Of a stretch of 64,000 bases of DNA, positions 47,341-61,259 are shown in pieces. A program made the position numbers and the translations under genes. The first letter of the stretch is position 1. Each line of letters starts with the position of its first letter. Below the pieces are notes generated by a model. That model worked only from the letters and a program-made list of their open reading frames with translations, searched no databases and was not told the origin of the DNA. This DNA is from Anadara kagoshimensis. Its lineage: Eukaryota; Mollusca; Bivalvia; Arcoida; Arcidae. The stretch is from assembly GCA_021292105.1 (NCBI GenBank), contig CM037874.1, positions 17,218,615 through 17,282,614 of the forward strand. Reading direction: 5' to 3'.

Positions 47341-48259
47341 GTTTATTAAGTCAAATGTTTGTGAATAAGATCAAACATATTCAAAATAGGAATTAACAAT
47401 ATCATTTTATTACAAGTGTTGTTACCATGGTTACAATATTGGATTATACAATCATCATGATCATATAGTAAATGAAACAACTTCATCATTGGACACAGAT
47501 GATGATACTCTTTGTATGACAAAAACTCTGTACTTAGTATAGAAAACCTAATTAAAAATTAGGACATTTTATAATTTAAATTTTTTAATTGAGAGATATG
47601 GTCAGGTACCAAATTGTTCTCCATCTTGATTTGTGATTTGATAGTGTGAGAAAAATTGTCAGTTTACTTGCCAGGCCCAGTGTTTTATTTTTTGAAGACA
47701 CTCCTGTTTTCTCTCCACAGTCACAGCCCATTCAAGAACTTGCTGTCTCCAAATAAGTGAAAGAATCTTGACTTGAGAATAAACATCATTATTCCAATTG
47801 AACCTAATTTACAATATTGGGAACATCTATATGTTTTTAATACAAAAGATCAAAACAATGTCCCCAGATCCCTACATGCTTAAATCTTTAAAATACACAA
47901 AAAACCCATCAAGTATTACAAAAATAAATATTTTGAAAATTACACATGTCAATTAATACAAAATGTATATATACACATTTTAAACTTTCAAGTTTTTACT
48001 TTCAAAATCACAGGGTTTATACTGACCAAGCTTGGCTGAGGTAATCAGTAAGAACATTAAACACTGTCACTGTGTAATGTACAAAATCATTCTGAATTAA
48101 CTTGAAGCTAAAGTCGCAGACTTTTTATAGTAATTTTCTTGAATTTCTCAATATAGGAATAACCCCATGAACCCATCTAAGTTAAAATGCTTGGTCTTTA
48201 TATTGGTTAAAATAAATCCTATGTTAACAATATGAATAACAATATCACTTAGCAGTTGT

Positions 48260-48560
48260 ACAAGCTAGTATTATGCTCAGACAAGCTAATATTAAGTTCA
48301 GACAAATGAAATTGGGTGAAGTTGGACATGCTAGAAGTGGGCTCATTAAAGCAAAAATTGGGTTACGACAAGTGAATATTGGGGTGAAGTTGAACAAGCT
48401 AGTAGTGGGCTCGGACAAGTTGGTTTTGGGTTATGACACACACATATTGGGTACAGAGAAGTGAAAGCTATCAATGGGATCAGACAAGCTAGTTTTAGAC
48501 TCAGACAAACATGTGAAAACAGTGAAGTTGCAAATTTTGTATAGGGTTTGGAAAAGCTAG
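48260..48560 (+). repeat. Degenerate tandem phrase (gacaagctag.. ttgggctc)
   Basis: gacaagctaatattaag, gacatgctagaagtggg, aacaagctagtagtgggctc and gacaagctagttttagactc recur every 25-60 bp. The open frames are by-products. Confidence 0.6.
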
Positions 48561-49019
48561 TCTTTGGTTCAGGTAATAGGTTCTGACAAATGATAATTAT
48601 TGAAATGGCCAATCCAGTAGAATGCTAAAAAAAGTTCTGTTTCAGAGAAGTGAAAGTGATGTGAATTTCTCAATACTTTAATGTAACATATATGTAATTT
48701 CATAATGTTTACAAAAAGTGAGTGATTTTCAAAATAAAGTAGCGTACTTCTCAATGATTTTATAATAATTTGTCTGAGAAAAATATGTTACTCATCTACA
48801 TAAAGCGATAACATTATACATATATATAAATTATACTAACAATCCAAAAACAGTATGAGTATCAGAATTCTTGTATAATTTATACAGCTCATTGTAATGT
48901 CATATAGACTACAGATAATGAAAATAATTGCAAGTGTTCATAAAACCAATTTAATACGCTAAACCATATTCATTATTACTAAAATCCTGTTTTCTGGAGA
49001 TTGTGACCACATTGTACAA

Positions 49020-50429
49020 CAAGAGGCCCATGGGCCTTAACGCTCACCTGTGACCTTTGAACCCATGAGCTTCATTCAAATATCAAAATGATAATTCTGC
49101 CAATATTCTAATATACATCCCTATACAAAAAGTTTATAGTTTTTGAGATAAATAATCATCTCAGTACTTGTTTGTATCTGTGATCTTGACATTTGAACCC
49201 ATGCTCTTCATTCATCTATCAAAATGACCACTGTGCCCGTACTAACAATATTCTAATATACATGCCTATACAAAAAGTTAATAGTTTTTAAGATAATTAA
49301 CCATTTAGGTATTCATTCGCATCTGTGACCTTGACCTTTAAACCCATGAGCTTCATTCATATATCAAAATGATCATTAGGATAATACCTAAATAGTCTAA
49401 TATACATGCCTATACAAAAAGTTCATAGTTTTTGAGATAAATAATCATTTCAGATCTTGTTCACATCTGTGACCTTGACCTTTGAACCCATAACCTTCAT
49501 TCATATATCAAAATGGTTGTTAGGCTAATACCTACAATATTCTAATATACATGCATATCCAAAAAGTTAACAGTTTTCAAGATAAATAACCATTCAGGTA
49601 TTCATTCACATCTGTGACCTTGACCTTTGAACCTATGACCTTCATTCATATATCAAAATGATCGTTAGGATAATACCTAAAATATTCTAATATACATGCA
49701 TATCCAAAAAGTTAACAGTTTTCAAGATAAATAACCATTCAGGTATTCATTCACATCTGTGACCTTGACCTTGAACCTATGACCTTCATTCATATATCAA
49801 AATGATCGTTAGGATAATACCTAAAATATTCTAATATACATGCATATCCAAAAAGTTAACAGTTTTCAAGATAAATAACCATTCAGGTATTCATTCACAT
49901 CTGTGACCTTGACCTTTGAACCTATGACCTTCATTCATATATCAAAATGATCGTTAGGATAATACCTAAAATATTCTAATATACATGCCTATACAAAAAG
50001 TAAATAGTTTTCAAGATATATTGACAAATACATAATTTTTAGCAATTTCCCCACTCAGCACCTTACCATTTCCCCATTTTGAGCCCCATGGCTACCATTT
50101 GTGCAAATCTGAAACTAGATGACCTAAGGATGTTATATATGAAATAAATAAGGTATATGTCTTGTAGATTCAGAGGAGAAGATTTTTAAAGTTTTTCACT
50201 ATTTCCCCCCTTATGGGGCCCCAAGGGGACATAACTCCTTCATTTGTGCAAATCTGAGAGGGCTTCACCCAGGCATGATGGTTACCAAGTTTCATTAAAT
50301 TTGGCCCAGTGGTTTTGGAGGAGAAGATTAAAATGTAAAAAGTTTACGCACGACGGACGACGGACGACGCACGACGGACGAAGATGGATAGCAATAGCTC
50401 ATCTGAGCTTTCAGCTCAGGTGAGCTAAA
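49020..50429 (+). mobile_element. Element with tandem core and terminal hairpin, copy 1
   Basis: Starts caagaggcccatgggccttaa cgctcacctg, has about 6-7 tandem 144-145 bp units, then a conserved block (ccccaaggggacataactcc), a gacgacggacgacg tract, and ends in the hairpin gctcatctgagct/agctcaggtgagc before taaaaa. Same boundaries as 54364-56549. A short tandem core between unique ends, plus a 3' stem-loop, resembles bivalve pearl/Helitron-like non-autonomous elements; this is inference. Confidence 0.75.
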
Positions 50430-51987
50430 AATTAAGTTTTTCTAGTGACAGCATTTTATTAGGAGAAATAAAGTCTGCACATTCTGTAAATTTTCAATTT
50501 AACTTCATTCTGAAAAAATTCTATGTCCAACATCTCCATCTTTTTATCCTTAAAAGGAATAATTTTTTAGCAGAGACTGTCATTATTTATTAGGTAAATT
50601 CCTAATAAAATGATGCCATAATCTCTGGTAAACTGTGTTTTAGTAATAATGAATATGGTTTACCGGAAACTAATCACTAAACATGTACCTTACATCACTA
50701 GTCATTTTACTATGTTTGTTTTTAACAAGCTATCTATTAGATATTGACAGTATCTGGGAATAATCATTTTCCATAGAAACAGCATGGACATATCTGAGAA
50801 TTATAGATTGCCATGGAAACTTTTTCCTTGATACATTACATGTAGAAATGAAATCACCGATTGCTTTGCAAATTCTTTTAAAATTGTTTAATCTGATTAT
50901 TTCATGATAAAAATTTAAAAAGTTTATATAAAATTAAACCAGATATTAAAAACTTCTTAATTAAACATTAAGACCATTTAAAAAAATTAATTAGCTAGAC
51001 ACCTGATTAATAAAATTAAATGAAGTTAATTACACAAACTATAAGAACAGAAAATTTTACTTTAAAATACATACAATGAAAGTATTCTTGACACAACTGT
51101 AACACCTCACTCAACTCAAATCTGGCTTTAAGGAAACTTTTTTAATGTGTAAAGGTAACTTAACTCTGGCCACAACGGTCTACATATTTTATTTGCATTC
51201 TGGGCTTTCTGCCTTAAGCTAAGTTGCTGGATTCCCTTCAGAAGGAGAGCGACCTTGGTGGTTTGGCAATATAGAGCGCAGGTTTACTTATCACAGTGCC
51301 TCTCGCCATCTACTTTTAAATTCCCTCAGGATGATTCTATTGGGAAAAAGTTTCCAACTTTGCTTGTCAAAGGTTGTTGGTTTTCTTTTAGGTACTCCAG
51401 TTTCCTTCTCCATTTCAGAAATGACTACCTCTATATAAGTAAAGAAATCTTGACTCTAATCCACTCCTTCAGAAAGACTTGTTTTAAAGACCATATTCAT
51501 GGTATTTCTTTAGCACAACTATGTATATTGTTACAATCTAGTTATAAAAGACTGTATTTACATCATAATCTTAAACTAGAAAGTTTTCTTGCATCTCTAT
51601 CATTTTCTGATTTCCAGCAAACAACCAGTAAACATACAACTTAATTGTATTCAATTTAAAAATAAAATATTCACACTTTGACTTATCTTCATGCATTGTC
51701 AATTGATTTTATTTTAAAGTTTTTCATTTTTTTGTTTGCTTGTTTTTTAAGGGCCCTACATGACATATCGGACAAAACTGCATCAGCAACAATGATGATA
51801 AGAATGGCTTTCCAGCCATATTTATCTGAAAACAAGCATCTTTTATTCATTTAGTTTTTAATCTTCTATTGAACTGATTTTTTATCAAAGACAGCAATAG
51901 CAACTTTGTTTCCAACATGATTCATTAAAAACTTTTTCCAAACATTTTCCCCATTTAACATCGGGGCTGCTTTTCTGGCTCTGGGAT

Positions 51988-52432
51988 CAGGGTTCGTATA
52001 GACATTTGGACGCCAAATTTAAGGACTTTTTAGGGTCTTTTCAGGATCTTTTTTGCAAATTTAAGGCCTAATCAGAGGTACAACTGTAGCATAAAAATAT
52101 TGGTGCAAAGGCAATTAAATCAATAAAACAATTACTCACATGTTCATAGTAACAACACTTGAAGTGGATAAGGTTGAAGTTGAGTATTCGGGAGGGCCAA
52201 GTACCTTTAAATTGCTCCTTTTAAGTAACTTATTAATTAATATTTATTTATTTACATCAGTCTATTTGCAACCACTTAATATCCAACTACAGACACCCAA
52301 CTGGCCAATTTCAAGGGCTTTTTAGGGCCTTCAGGATAAATTCAAGGGCTTTTTAGGGTCAGACTTGTTTTTAGGGTCTTCTTAGGGCAAACCTCAAAAT
52401 TTAAGGACTTTTCCAGGCCTGTACGAACCCTG
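51988..52432. mobile_element. hAT-like MITE, 445 bp, 5-bp target duplication
   Basis: TIRs cagggttcgtatagac / gtacgaaccctg. Flanked by gggat at 51983-51987 and 52433-52437. Body carries the words ttaaggactttttagggtc and caagggctttttaggg. Relative at 57142. Confidence 0.8.
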
Positions 52433-54094
52433 GGGATAGGCCAAAATCATGCTAGCCTTAACTTGTTTTTCAAGACATATATAATTGTACTAACTCTTTT
52501 CACTACAAACATAGAATACATTTATCCCTGAAAAGTTGAAGAAAATACAAATCTTCTGATATTCTACAAAACAATACAAAAATATACTCTCTTTACTGTA
52601 TAACTCTTACTGACATCTTTTTTTCCTTCTGTCAAGGAATGACGATTTTTTGTTAAAAAAATGTTGCGCTCTTTGTTAAAATAATCTTCAGTATTTGATT
52701 GAAGATTACATGAATTTTTATCTTTTTGTTGTTTTGCCGAGTTTTTTTTCCCACTTCCAGCAAGCTTTCAAAATATCCATTTGCTCACTTAATAATAAAT
52801 AAACTTATTAGCGACTATACCTTACCCCCGATTCTTTTTTCACTGAAAAACTATCCTATTTCTTAACTGTAAAATGATTTTCACCAAATCCACTTGTTAC
52901 ATACATTAATATTTTATTGACGATTCCGTCTTCATTTTATTCACATTGTGAATTTATTTGAAAATTGAAACTTTTCATTTAAATCCAATATTTAATGTAA
53001 ACAATAGTGTATGTATGAGTTTATGCGACTACTACTCACTGTCACTGTCAGTCAAAAATATATAACAAAAACAAAAAAGATACCAACACTCTTTCATCTA
53101 CCATTAACGGGGTGAAACAACATACTGCAGTACCAGTAATGCTTTGGTTTGGCTTCCAGTCATGTTGCTTTGGCTTGGCTCCTGATCATGTTGCATTCCA
53201 TTTCCATATTTTGCTCTACAAGAGGTATGTATCAAGAATCTTCAACGGATTGGACCCCAATGGTCATTTCTTGTGCTTTAGACAAAGTTTTGTCTTTTAT
53301 TTCTTTACTTAACCTACTTGCACTGACAAAAGACACCAAGCAAAAGGCATTATATCACAATCTGTTCCAAACTGTGGTATATGTGTATGGTTTCGCCCCT
53401 CGTTATCAACACCAAGTGCTTTGTATATATGGGATGAACTCTTTATATTCGCGAGTTGAAATAGCACTGCAAAATATTCTAACATATATATTTTGAAATT
53501 TCAGCAAAAAAATATCACACTCCGTGGTACTACATACTACTCACTGTCTATTATCAGTCTAATAAACAGGTCAATAAATATATCAAATTTATATTATAAT
53601 GTGTGACTGGAGACTTCAATGACACGTAGGAGCAATCTTAAGGTAATCATGAAATTTTGTTTCATTATTTCCAAGATATGCAACATATCACTCGCAATAA
53701 TTGCTTTTTTTTGCACAATTTATCTATTTATTTTTTTGTCAACTTGTATTTTCTTTATAGCATACTTTACATCATGTCGTCACATCTGGTAATAATTTTC
53801 TTCAGTATTAAAGACAAACTATTTAACATCTATGAATAGATAACAGCCAGGGAATTGGGCTATTTTTATCAAACAACAAATGACACTAGCCTCATTCTGA
53901 GAAACAAGCCTCTTTCTGGCAACAAGCCTCATTCTGGCACATCTCAAACACCTATATAAGATGGAGAAGCCATTGAAGATCCATTATGAATGAATTGGCT
54001 GTTGCAGCACACTATCAGTTGAGGGCCAGGATTTGTGGTTTAGCAGCATGGATGTTGCTGTATGCTCTCATATTTAAGCAGTAACATTTTGTTT

Positions 54095-54225
54095 TCATGT
54101 AATGTTACTCCATTTTAGGAATGATGGTACATCTTTCACAGGAACGTTACAGGTGTGAGCCTTCAGTCGTAAATTCCTGTCATCTGTAAGCAGTACAACA
54201 TCCCTATACAATCTGACTGGAGCAT
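54095..54225 (-). CDS. SMG6: SMG6 terminal exon (PIN end, TDDRN, stop)
   Basis: Acceptor TTTTCAG|ATGCT; two bases complete an Asp codon. Encodes APVRLYRDVVLLTDDRNLRL, then KAHTCNVPVKDVPSFLKW and SNIT, then TGA at 54097-54095. TDD carries the counterpart of human D1392, and NVPV.D.P.FL.W is the conserved C terminus. The preceding intron (3.45 kb) holds a large repeat element and a MITE. Confidence 0.95.
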
Positions 54226-56994
54226 CTGAAAAACAAATAAGAGCCAACTTATAATCACATTAAAACATTACATAGCATGCAAAATACTAAAACTGATCAT
54301 TTTAACTGATAACTCCTAAACTAGAACGCTGCCATTCAAAGTTTCACTGTTTAATAATATCTTAAACAAGAGGCCCATGGGCCTTAACGCTCACCTGAGG
54401 AAGAGTACATATCTTATGCAGAGGTTCAATGGTCAATGACATTAATAAAAGAGAATATCAAAATTTTCAGCAGTAAGGGCCAATAATATGCAAGTATTTT
54501 TGCAAATTAATTATAATAATTATTATATAAGTATGCTATATATAACATATCTAAAGTCTAGCTACAATATATTATTTATAAACAGCTAAGACATCTGTAT
54601 ATTAAAATGTGCATTAGGCCAATACCTACAATATTCTAATATACATGCCTATACAAAGAGTTTATAGTTTTTGAGATAATTAACCATTTAATTATTCGTT
54701 TGCATCTATGACCTTGACCTTTAAACCTATGAACTTCATTCATATATCAAAATGATTGTTGTGCAAATGCCTACAATATTCCACTATACATGCCTATACA
54801 AAAAGTTTATAGTTTTTGAGATAATTAACCATTTAAGTATTCGTTTGCATCTATGACCTTGACCTTTGAACCTATGACCTTCATTCATATATCAAAATGA
54901 TCGTTAGGCCAATACCTACAATATTCTAATATACATGCCTATACCAAAAGTTTATAGTTTCTGAGATAATTAACCATTTAAGTATTAGTTTGCATCTATG
55001 ACCTTGACCTTTGAACCTATGAACTTCATTCATATATCAAAATGATCGTTGTGCAAATGCCTACAATATTCTAATATACATGCCTATACAAAAAGTTTAT
55101 AGTTTCTGAGATAATTAACCATTTAAATATTCGTTTGCAGCTATGACCTTGACCTTTGAACCTATGACCTTCATTCATATATCAAAATGATCGCTAGGCC
55201 AATACCTACAATATTCCAATATACATGCCTATAGAAAAAAGTTTATAGTTTTTGAGATAATTAACCATTTAAGTATTCATTTGCGTCTATGACCATGACC
55301 TTTGAACCTATGACCTTCATTCATATATCAAAATAATCGTTAGGCCAATACCTACAATATTCTAATATACATGCCTATACCAAAAGTTTATAGTTTCTGA
55401 GATAATTAACCATTTAAGTATTAGTTTGCATCTATGACCTTGACCTTTGAACCTATGAACTTCATTCATATATCAAAATGATCGTTGTGCAAATGCCTAC
55501 AATATTCTAATATACATGCCTATACAAAAAGTTTATAGTTTCTGAGATAATTAACCATTTAAATATTCGTTTGCAGCTATGACCTTGACCTTTGAACCTA
55601 TGACCTTCATTCATATATCAAAATGATCGCTAGGCCAATACCTACAATATTCCAATATACATGCCTATACAAAAAGTTTATAGTTTTTGAGATAATTAAC
55701 CATTTCAGTACTTGTTTACATCTGTGACCTTGACCTTTGAACCCATGACCTTTATTCATATATCAAAATGACCATTGTGCCCATACCTACAATATTCTGA
55801 TATACATGCCTATACAAAAAATTCATAGTTTTGCAGATAATTAACTATTTTGGTATTCTTGGACATCTGTGACCTTGACCTTTGAACCCATGACCCTGAT
55901 CTATGTATCAAAATGATCGTCATGTCAATACCTACAAATAACTGAAAATCCTACGCCATTATCACAAGAAATGTTGAAAAAATAGGATTTTTTTATCAAA
56001 GGTCAAAAACTGGGACATGACCTTGACCTTCGACCTTGACATCAAATCGAAGAAAATTGCAAGACAAGATCAACAGTGAAAACTCCATACAATTATCTTC
56101 AGCCGTTATGAAGTTATAACAATAAATGTCTCATTTTAAAAATTGCATAATTTTACGCAAAAAACGCGTAACCTATTTTTCGTCTGATTTTCATGAAAAA
56201 CACAATTTTAATGTTCCCAGGTATGCTGAATCCAAATATCCAATCAAAATTTGCCTGCACCTTTTGGTTTCAGAGAAGAAGATTTTTTGTCTTTTTGCTA
56301 TTTTTAGTAACAGCGGCCATCTTGTTGGGCGTGGCCAAACCCCGAACACAATTTTGAAAGGCTGTTACCAAGGCATGATAATCACCAAGTTTCATTAAAT
56401 TTGGCCCAGTAGTCTTGGAGGAGAAGATTAAAATGTAAAGTTTACACACGACGGACGACGCACGACGGACGACGCACGACGGACGACGGACGACGGACGG
56501 TGATAGATTGCAATAGCTCATCTGAGCCTTTGGCTCAGGTGAGCTAAAAAGCAAGCCATGTGGATATATGGACTTCATAGAGTTGAGCAATGCTGTTTGT
56601 TTTACACCCAAGATTTTTGTACTTGTATCAAGGCATGCAGTTCTTGGATGGTGGAGAAAACACAAGTATCCAGAGAAAACCATTGGGCTTGGGCATGTGA
56701 ATTAACAAACTTTCTCAGACTAGGATCTGTCAGAGATTCGAACCTAGACAGTGACAGGCAGTGATCCGCAAGCACACACTTTGACTACTTGGCCACAGAG
56801 GCTTCTGGACTTTGTAGACAGGTGGTCTTTGAAAAGTGAGTATTTTTGGTTGATATGAAGCCAAGGGGCAAAAACAGTGGTCTCAATGAACAGATGGTTG
56901 CTATAGGGATTTTAATTTGCTGAAAATTAAAATCTCTCATCCTAATGTGAATTGGGCAGGGGCCCTTACAATTATGAAAAAACATCAACATAGC

Positions 56995-57032
<38 letters not shown>

Positions 57033-60000
57033 ACTTCAAATATATTGGTTTTAAAGTTTAACTTTCAAAAAATTGTGAAAATTAGCAGAGTGATTGTGAA
57101 AAGAACCATAAGATTTTGAATTGTGAATGGTGAAGAATATCCAGGGTTCATACAGACATTGGACTCCAAATTTAAGGACTTTTTAGGGTCTTTTCAGGGT
57201 CTTATTTGCAAATTTAAGGCCTAATTAGAGAAACAATTTTAGCAAAAAATATTGGTGCAAAGGCAACTAAATCAATCAAACATGTACATAGTAACGACAC
57301 TTAAAGTTGAGGTTGAAGTTGGGCGTTCGGTTGGGCCAGGTACATTTCAATGTAAAATCAATTAGTTATTTATTTATATCAGTTTATTTGCAACCACTTA
57401 ATATCGAAATACAGACACCCAACTGACCAAATTCAAGGGCTTTTCAGGGCCTTCAGGATAAATTCAAGGGCTTTTTAGGGTCAAATATGTTTTTAGGGTC
57501 TTTTTAGGGCAAACCTGAAAATTTAAGGACTTTTCAAGGCCTGTACGAACCCTGAATATCAGCCCCAAAATGATCCAGCGAGAGCCCTGGACTCGGATGT
57601 AAAACTCAATTCAATCAACCTGTCCACTTTATCAGGTTCCAAATGGTGGCCATTTTAGACAGATTTGAGTGTATAATTACCTTTATCTTTTGACATAAAT
57701 TCCCTTGCTTTGTCCTTACAGTAATGTAAACAGCATGACAATATCAAATCATCATTATTTCCCTGTAACAAAAAACAACAAAACATTACTTCAACTTAAA
57801 TATATACATCTACATGTATGTGTGCTTCCTGGTAGCCAAAATCACAATAGGTTACTGGTTTCTGAGAAACTTTTTTCTAAAGTAACATATTTTACCTAAT
57901 TTTTGACAACATATTACCACAAATATAGCATGTTTAGAAATTTAGCTAATGCTGATTTTAAATTTGTAGAAACCTACATACATGTTTCTATTCTAATCTA
58001 ATCTGGATCTAATTAAGATATTGACAATTATTTACAGTCAAATATTTTTAAAAGACTTACTCCAAAGTTTATTTTTGCCATTACAAACATGTGGTCATAT
58101 CACTGGAACATCAATTTTATGTATATTTTATATAGAATTCAGCGGGTATATTTAAGCAAACATTTATGACAGATACAAATTAATGCTAAAATTAAGAAAT
58201 AATCAACATCTACCCGTGGTATATCGGCGAATAATACATGGGCCGGAGTTCACATGCCGAAGAATATATCACTCGGTGGCAGTGCCACCTCGTGATATAT
58301 TCTTCTGCATGTGAACTGCGGCCTGTGTATTATTCGACGATATACCACAGGGAAATGTTGATCATTTCAATTCTAACATGACTTAAATAAAACAATTTCA
58401 AATAAACACTGCGAAATCTTTCTTCGGAAGTACATTTTACTATTTATTTGCAAAAAGGTCCATTGAAACAATGCAGCTGTTGAGATTACCTTCATTGAAA
58501 TACATGATTTTATAAATGAAAATTATGTCACAACCATTGTTCACGGAACATAACATGACGTCATGAAATAAGCAAGGGAGTACGTTATTAAAACGGAACA
58601 GCGATGGGTATATCGTTTGTTATACCACGGCTGGCTCTCTTTATGTTTCATATGAAGAAAACGCAGGTCATGTTAGAATTATCGTTTAAATATTACCACA
58701 GATATATAAAAGTTGACCTGATACACGTGTACAAAACTTACGGTTCCACTTTCCGTCTCTTCACTTCTGAATGATATTGTTTCCATCACTGATCCTTTAG
58801 ATGTTAAAGCTTTCAAATGTGAAGATTTCTTTTCAAATTCTTCCTCCAGGAACTCTACCATTTCCTTTGCTTTCTGTTGCACTCTTGAGGCATGTTCTGG
58901 ACTGTCATTCTGGCTGTGCTTACTTCCCTTGGCAAGACCATCCAATTCATTAATAACTGGAGAAAATAAAATTTAACGTTTATGTGTCAAACCAAACTAA
59001 AACTGTCTCTGAAGGACTCTAATACCCCCAATCCTAATTGTTGGTGGAGAAAATTGATGACAAATGATGGGTTCTTACGATGATTAATACATCCAATATC
59101 TATGCATACAAGTTGTTTAAGAAAAGTTAGGATCAAACATAACTAAATAAACATCCAGACAATATTGTATTTAAAGCCAATTTCTAAGTGTGAAAAATTT
59201 TAAGTCTGGAAGTAGCATTTTACAATCCACCCTTTAAGATGTAACTTTACGACTAATATTTTTTATGAGGCACAATGTGACGAACCAATTTGCTGAGGAA
59301 ATCAGAATTGTAATAAAATGATCTCAAAAGCTAATTTAGTAACATTTGAAGGTCTAGGTCTATCATTCTCTCATACAGGTACTGAGTAATGATGCCATAA
59401 ATGAAATAGCTAACACAATTTGAATCGGCCTTGGCTGTGCTGGCTCCATACAGGGTAGCCGGCAACATACATGTAGAGCTGTCATTGATAGATTGATATA
59501 TCAGTATATCATGGATAAAAAAGCCATTGATATGATATATCATTATATTTTTTGAGTATTTCAACAAAAATTGCCACAAGTTCATGTCTAAGGATGAAGT
59601 AGTCAATGGCACATAGATTATACTGGATGTAAATCTATTATTATTACAATCCATCATTTTAATGTATCTCAAATCCAACTGACATACAAAAACAGAGTAC
59701 ATATATTATTAGAAACATGCAAGACAAAACCAGACATACCAAATATTGGTGGAACATAATGTCTTTACAAGATTCACCAAAAAATAAACTATTTCAATCA
59801 CTTTACCAATATTTTGATATGTCAATTTATCGATATATTTCTTAGTTGATATATCAATATTAAAATTCTCATTATGTATGTCCATTAAAAACATACATAC
59901 AACTCTTACTTTGATATCTATATTACCTATTAGGGGCACTACAACTGTGAATTTGTTTATCTGTACAAGTTTCTTCAGACTGTGGCTATGGTCAATAAAA

Positions 60001-61203
60001 CAGTTGGTATCAGGAACCAAGAATATTGGATGGATTTCTAATTCAATGGATCTGTGTCGATTCTTGTCTAGAATTTTCTGTAAATTAATAAAAATATGGC
60101 ATGTAATCTAAATATGTATAAAATAATAATAAACAAGTAAATTCAGTGAATTAGGATCCCCTCAAGCAGGTTCTTTTTGTGATTTGCACTTATGTTCAAA
60201 GGGCAATAACAACCAGGAAAATGAGCAAACCAACTTGGGTTAACAATATGTTCATCTCCTATATTTTAATGCTTGGCACCAAGTTTCACATCAGTCAAGA
60301 GTACCCCCCCCCCCCACCAAAAAAAAAACCAAAAAAAAAAAAAAAAAAAAAAAAAAACCACAGACCTCTGGCATGCAAACTGAAAAGGTGGAGGAACCTG
60401 GAATACCCATAGAAAACTTATCACCTTTCGCAAGCAAACTGGCAAATTTTCTCACACTAGGAGCTGCCTTGGATATGGTTTGAATATAGGTGGTGAGAGA
60501 CAGACCTATTTGTAAGCCAGCCCTTCAGAACACTAGGCCACCCAGGCTTGCAAAGTGATGTTCTCAGAATTTTAAACAAATACTGAATATAATTATTAAA
60601 TAAACTTAAAATTATACAATTTGATACAAGTTGGAAACAGTCAACGTTATTAATTTTGTTCCTAAAGTAAACATAAGTGAATCATGGATATATCTTCACT
60701 TTTAAAATTTATGAAATAGCAGTTATCTTTGTGCTGACAATAACCAAATTTACTCCAAGTAAGCTGAAATATTCTCTATACCTGTTTGTTTTCAGCTTGT
60801 TTTTCTTGTTCCTCTTTCTTCTTTTTCAGTTCTTCTTTCTTTGTTTTTAGTTGTCGTACATGTTCATCATCACCGTCCTGTCCTTCAGCTAGTACCTCCT
60901 CTTCACTCTCAATTATCACATCCTCCTATATAGATAAACATTAAAATTATCCATAACACACTTTCTTAAAACAAATTATGCCAAAGGGTGGTAATTTTCT
61001 CTGGGTACTCTGGTTTTCTCCATCATCCCAGGACTGACCACCTCTATATCTTGACTAGGGCGTAATTGAATATACCTCACACCATTACGGGATCACATAA
61101 CTTATTCCAATGAAAGTATTTATGGCACCAATATCTGAAAATTTCATTTACTTATGCATGTGTAGTATCTGGATATTTGTAAGTTTAAGAGACTTGTGTT
61201 TTT

Positions 61204-61259
<56 letters not shown>

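Larger units (their letters stand above)
43905..54094. other. Convergent spacer between the death-domain gene and SMG6
   Basis: No supported gene. Contains repeats listed separately at 45021, 45510, 46385, 47077, 48260, 49020 and 51988. The 129-codon frame at 51255-51644 overlaps a diverged repeat also echoed at 60980-61080 and is not accepted. The SMG6 3' UTR should lie just left of 54095. Confidence 0.6.

Noticed and set aside
49020-50429. CRISPR-like array of regular repeats
   Set aside because: Units are about 145 bp with no distinct spacers and belong to a eukaryotic transposable element.
51255-51644. 129-codon plus-strand frame
   Set aside because: It overlaps a diverged dispersed repeat (ggtactccagtttccttctcc) also seen near 61000; no domain.
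56270-56764. 137- and 68-codon frames
   Set aside because: They lie on the gacgacggacg tract and flank of the terminal-hairpin element and share no coding features.
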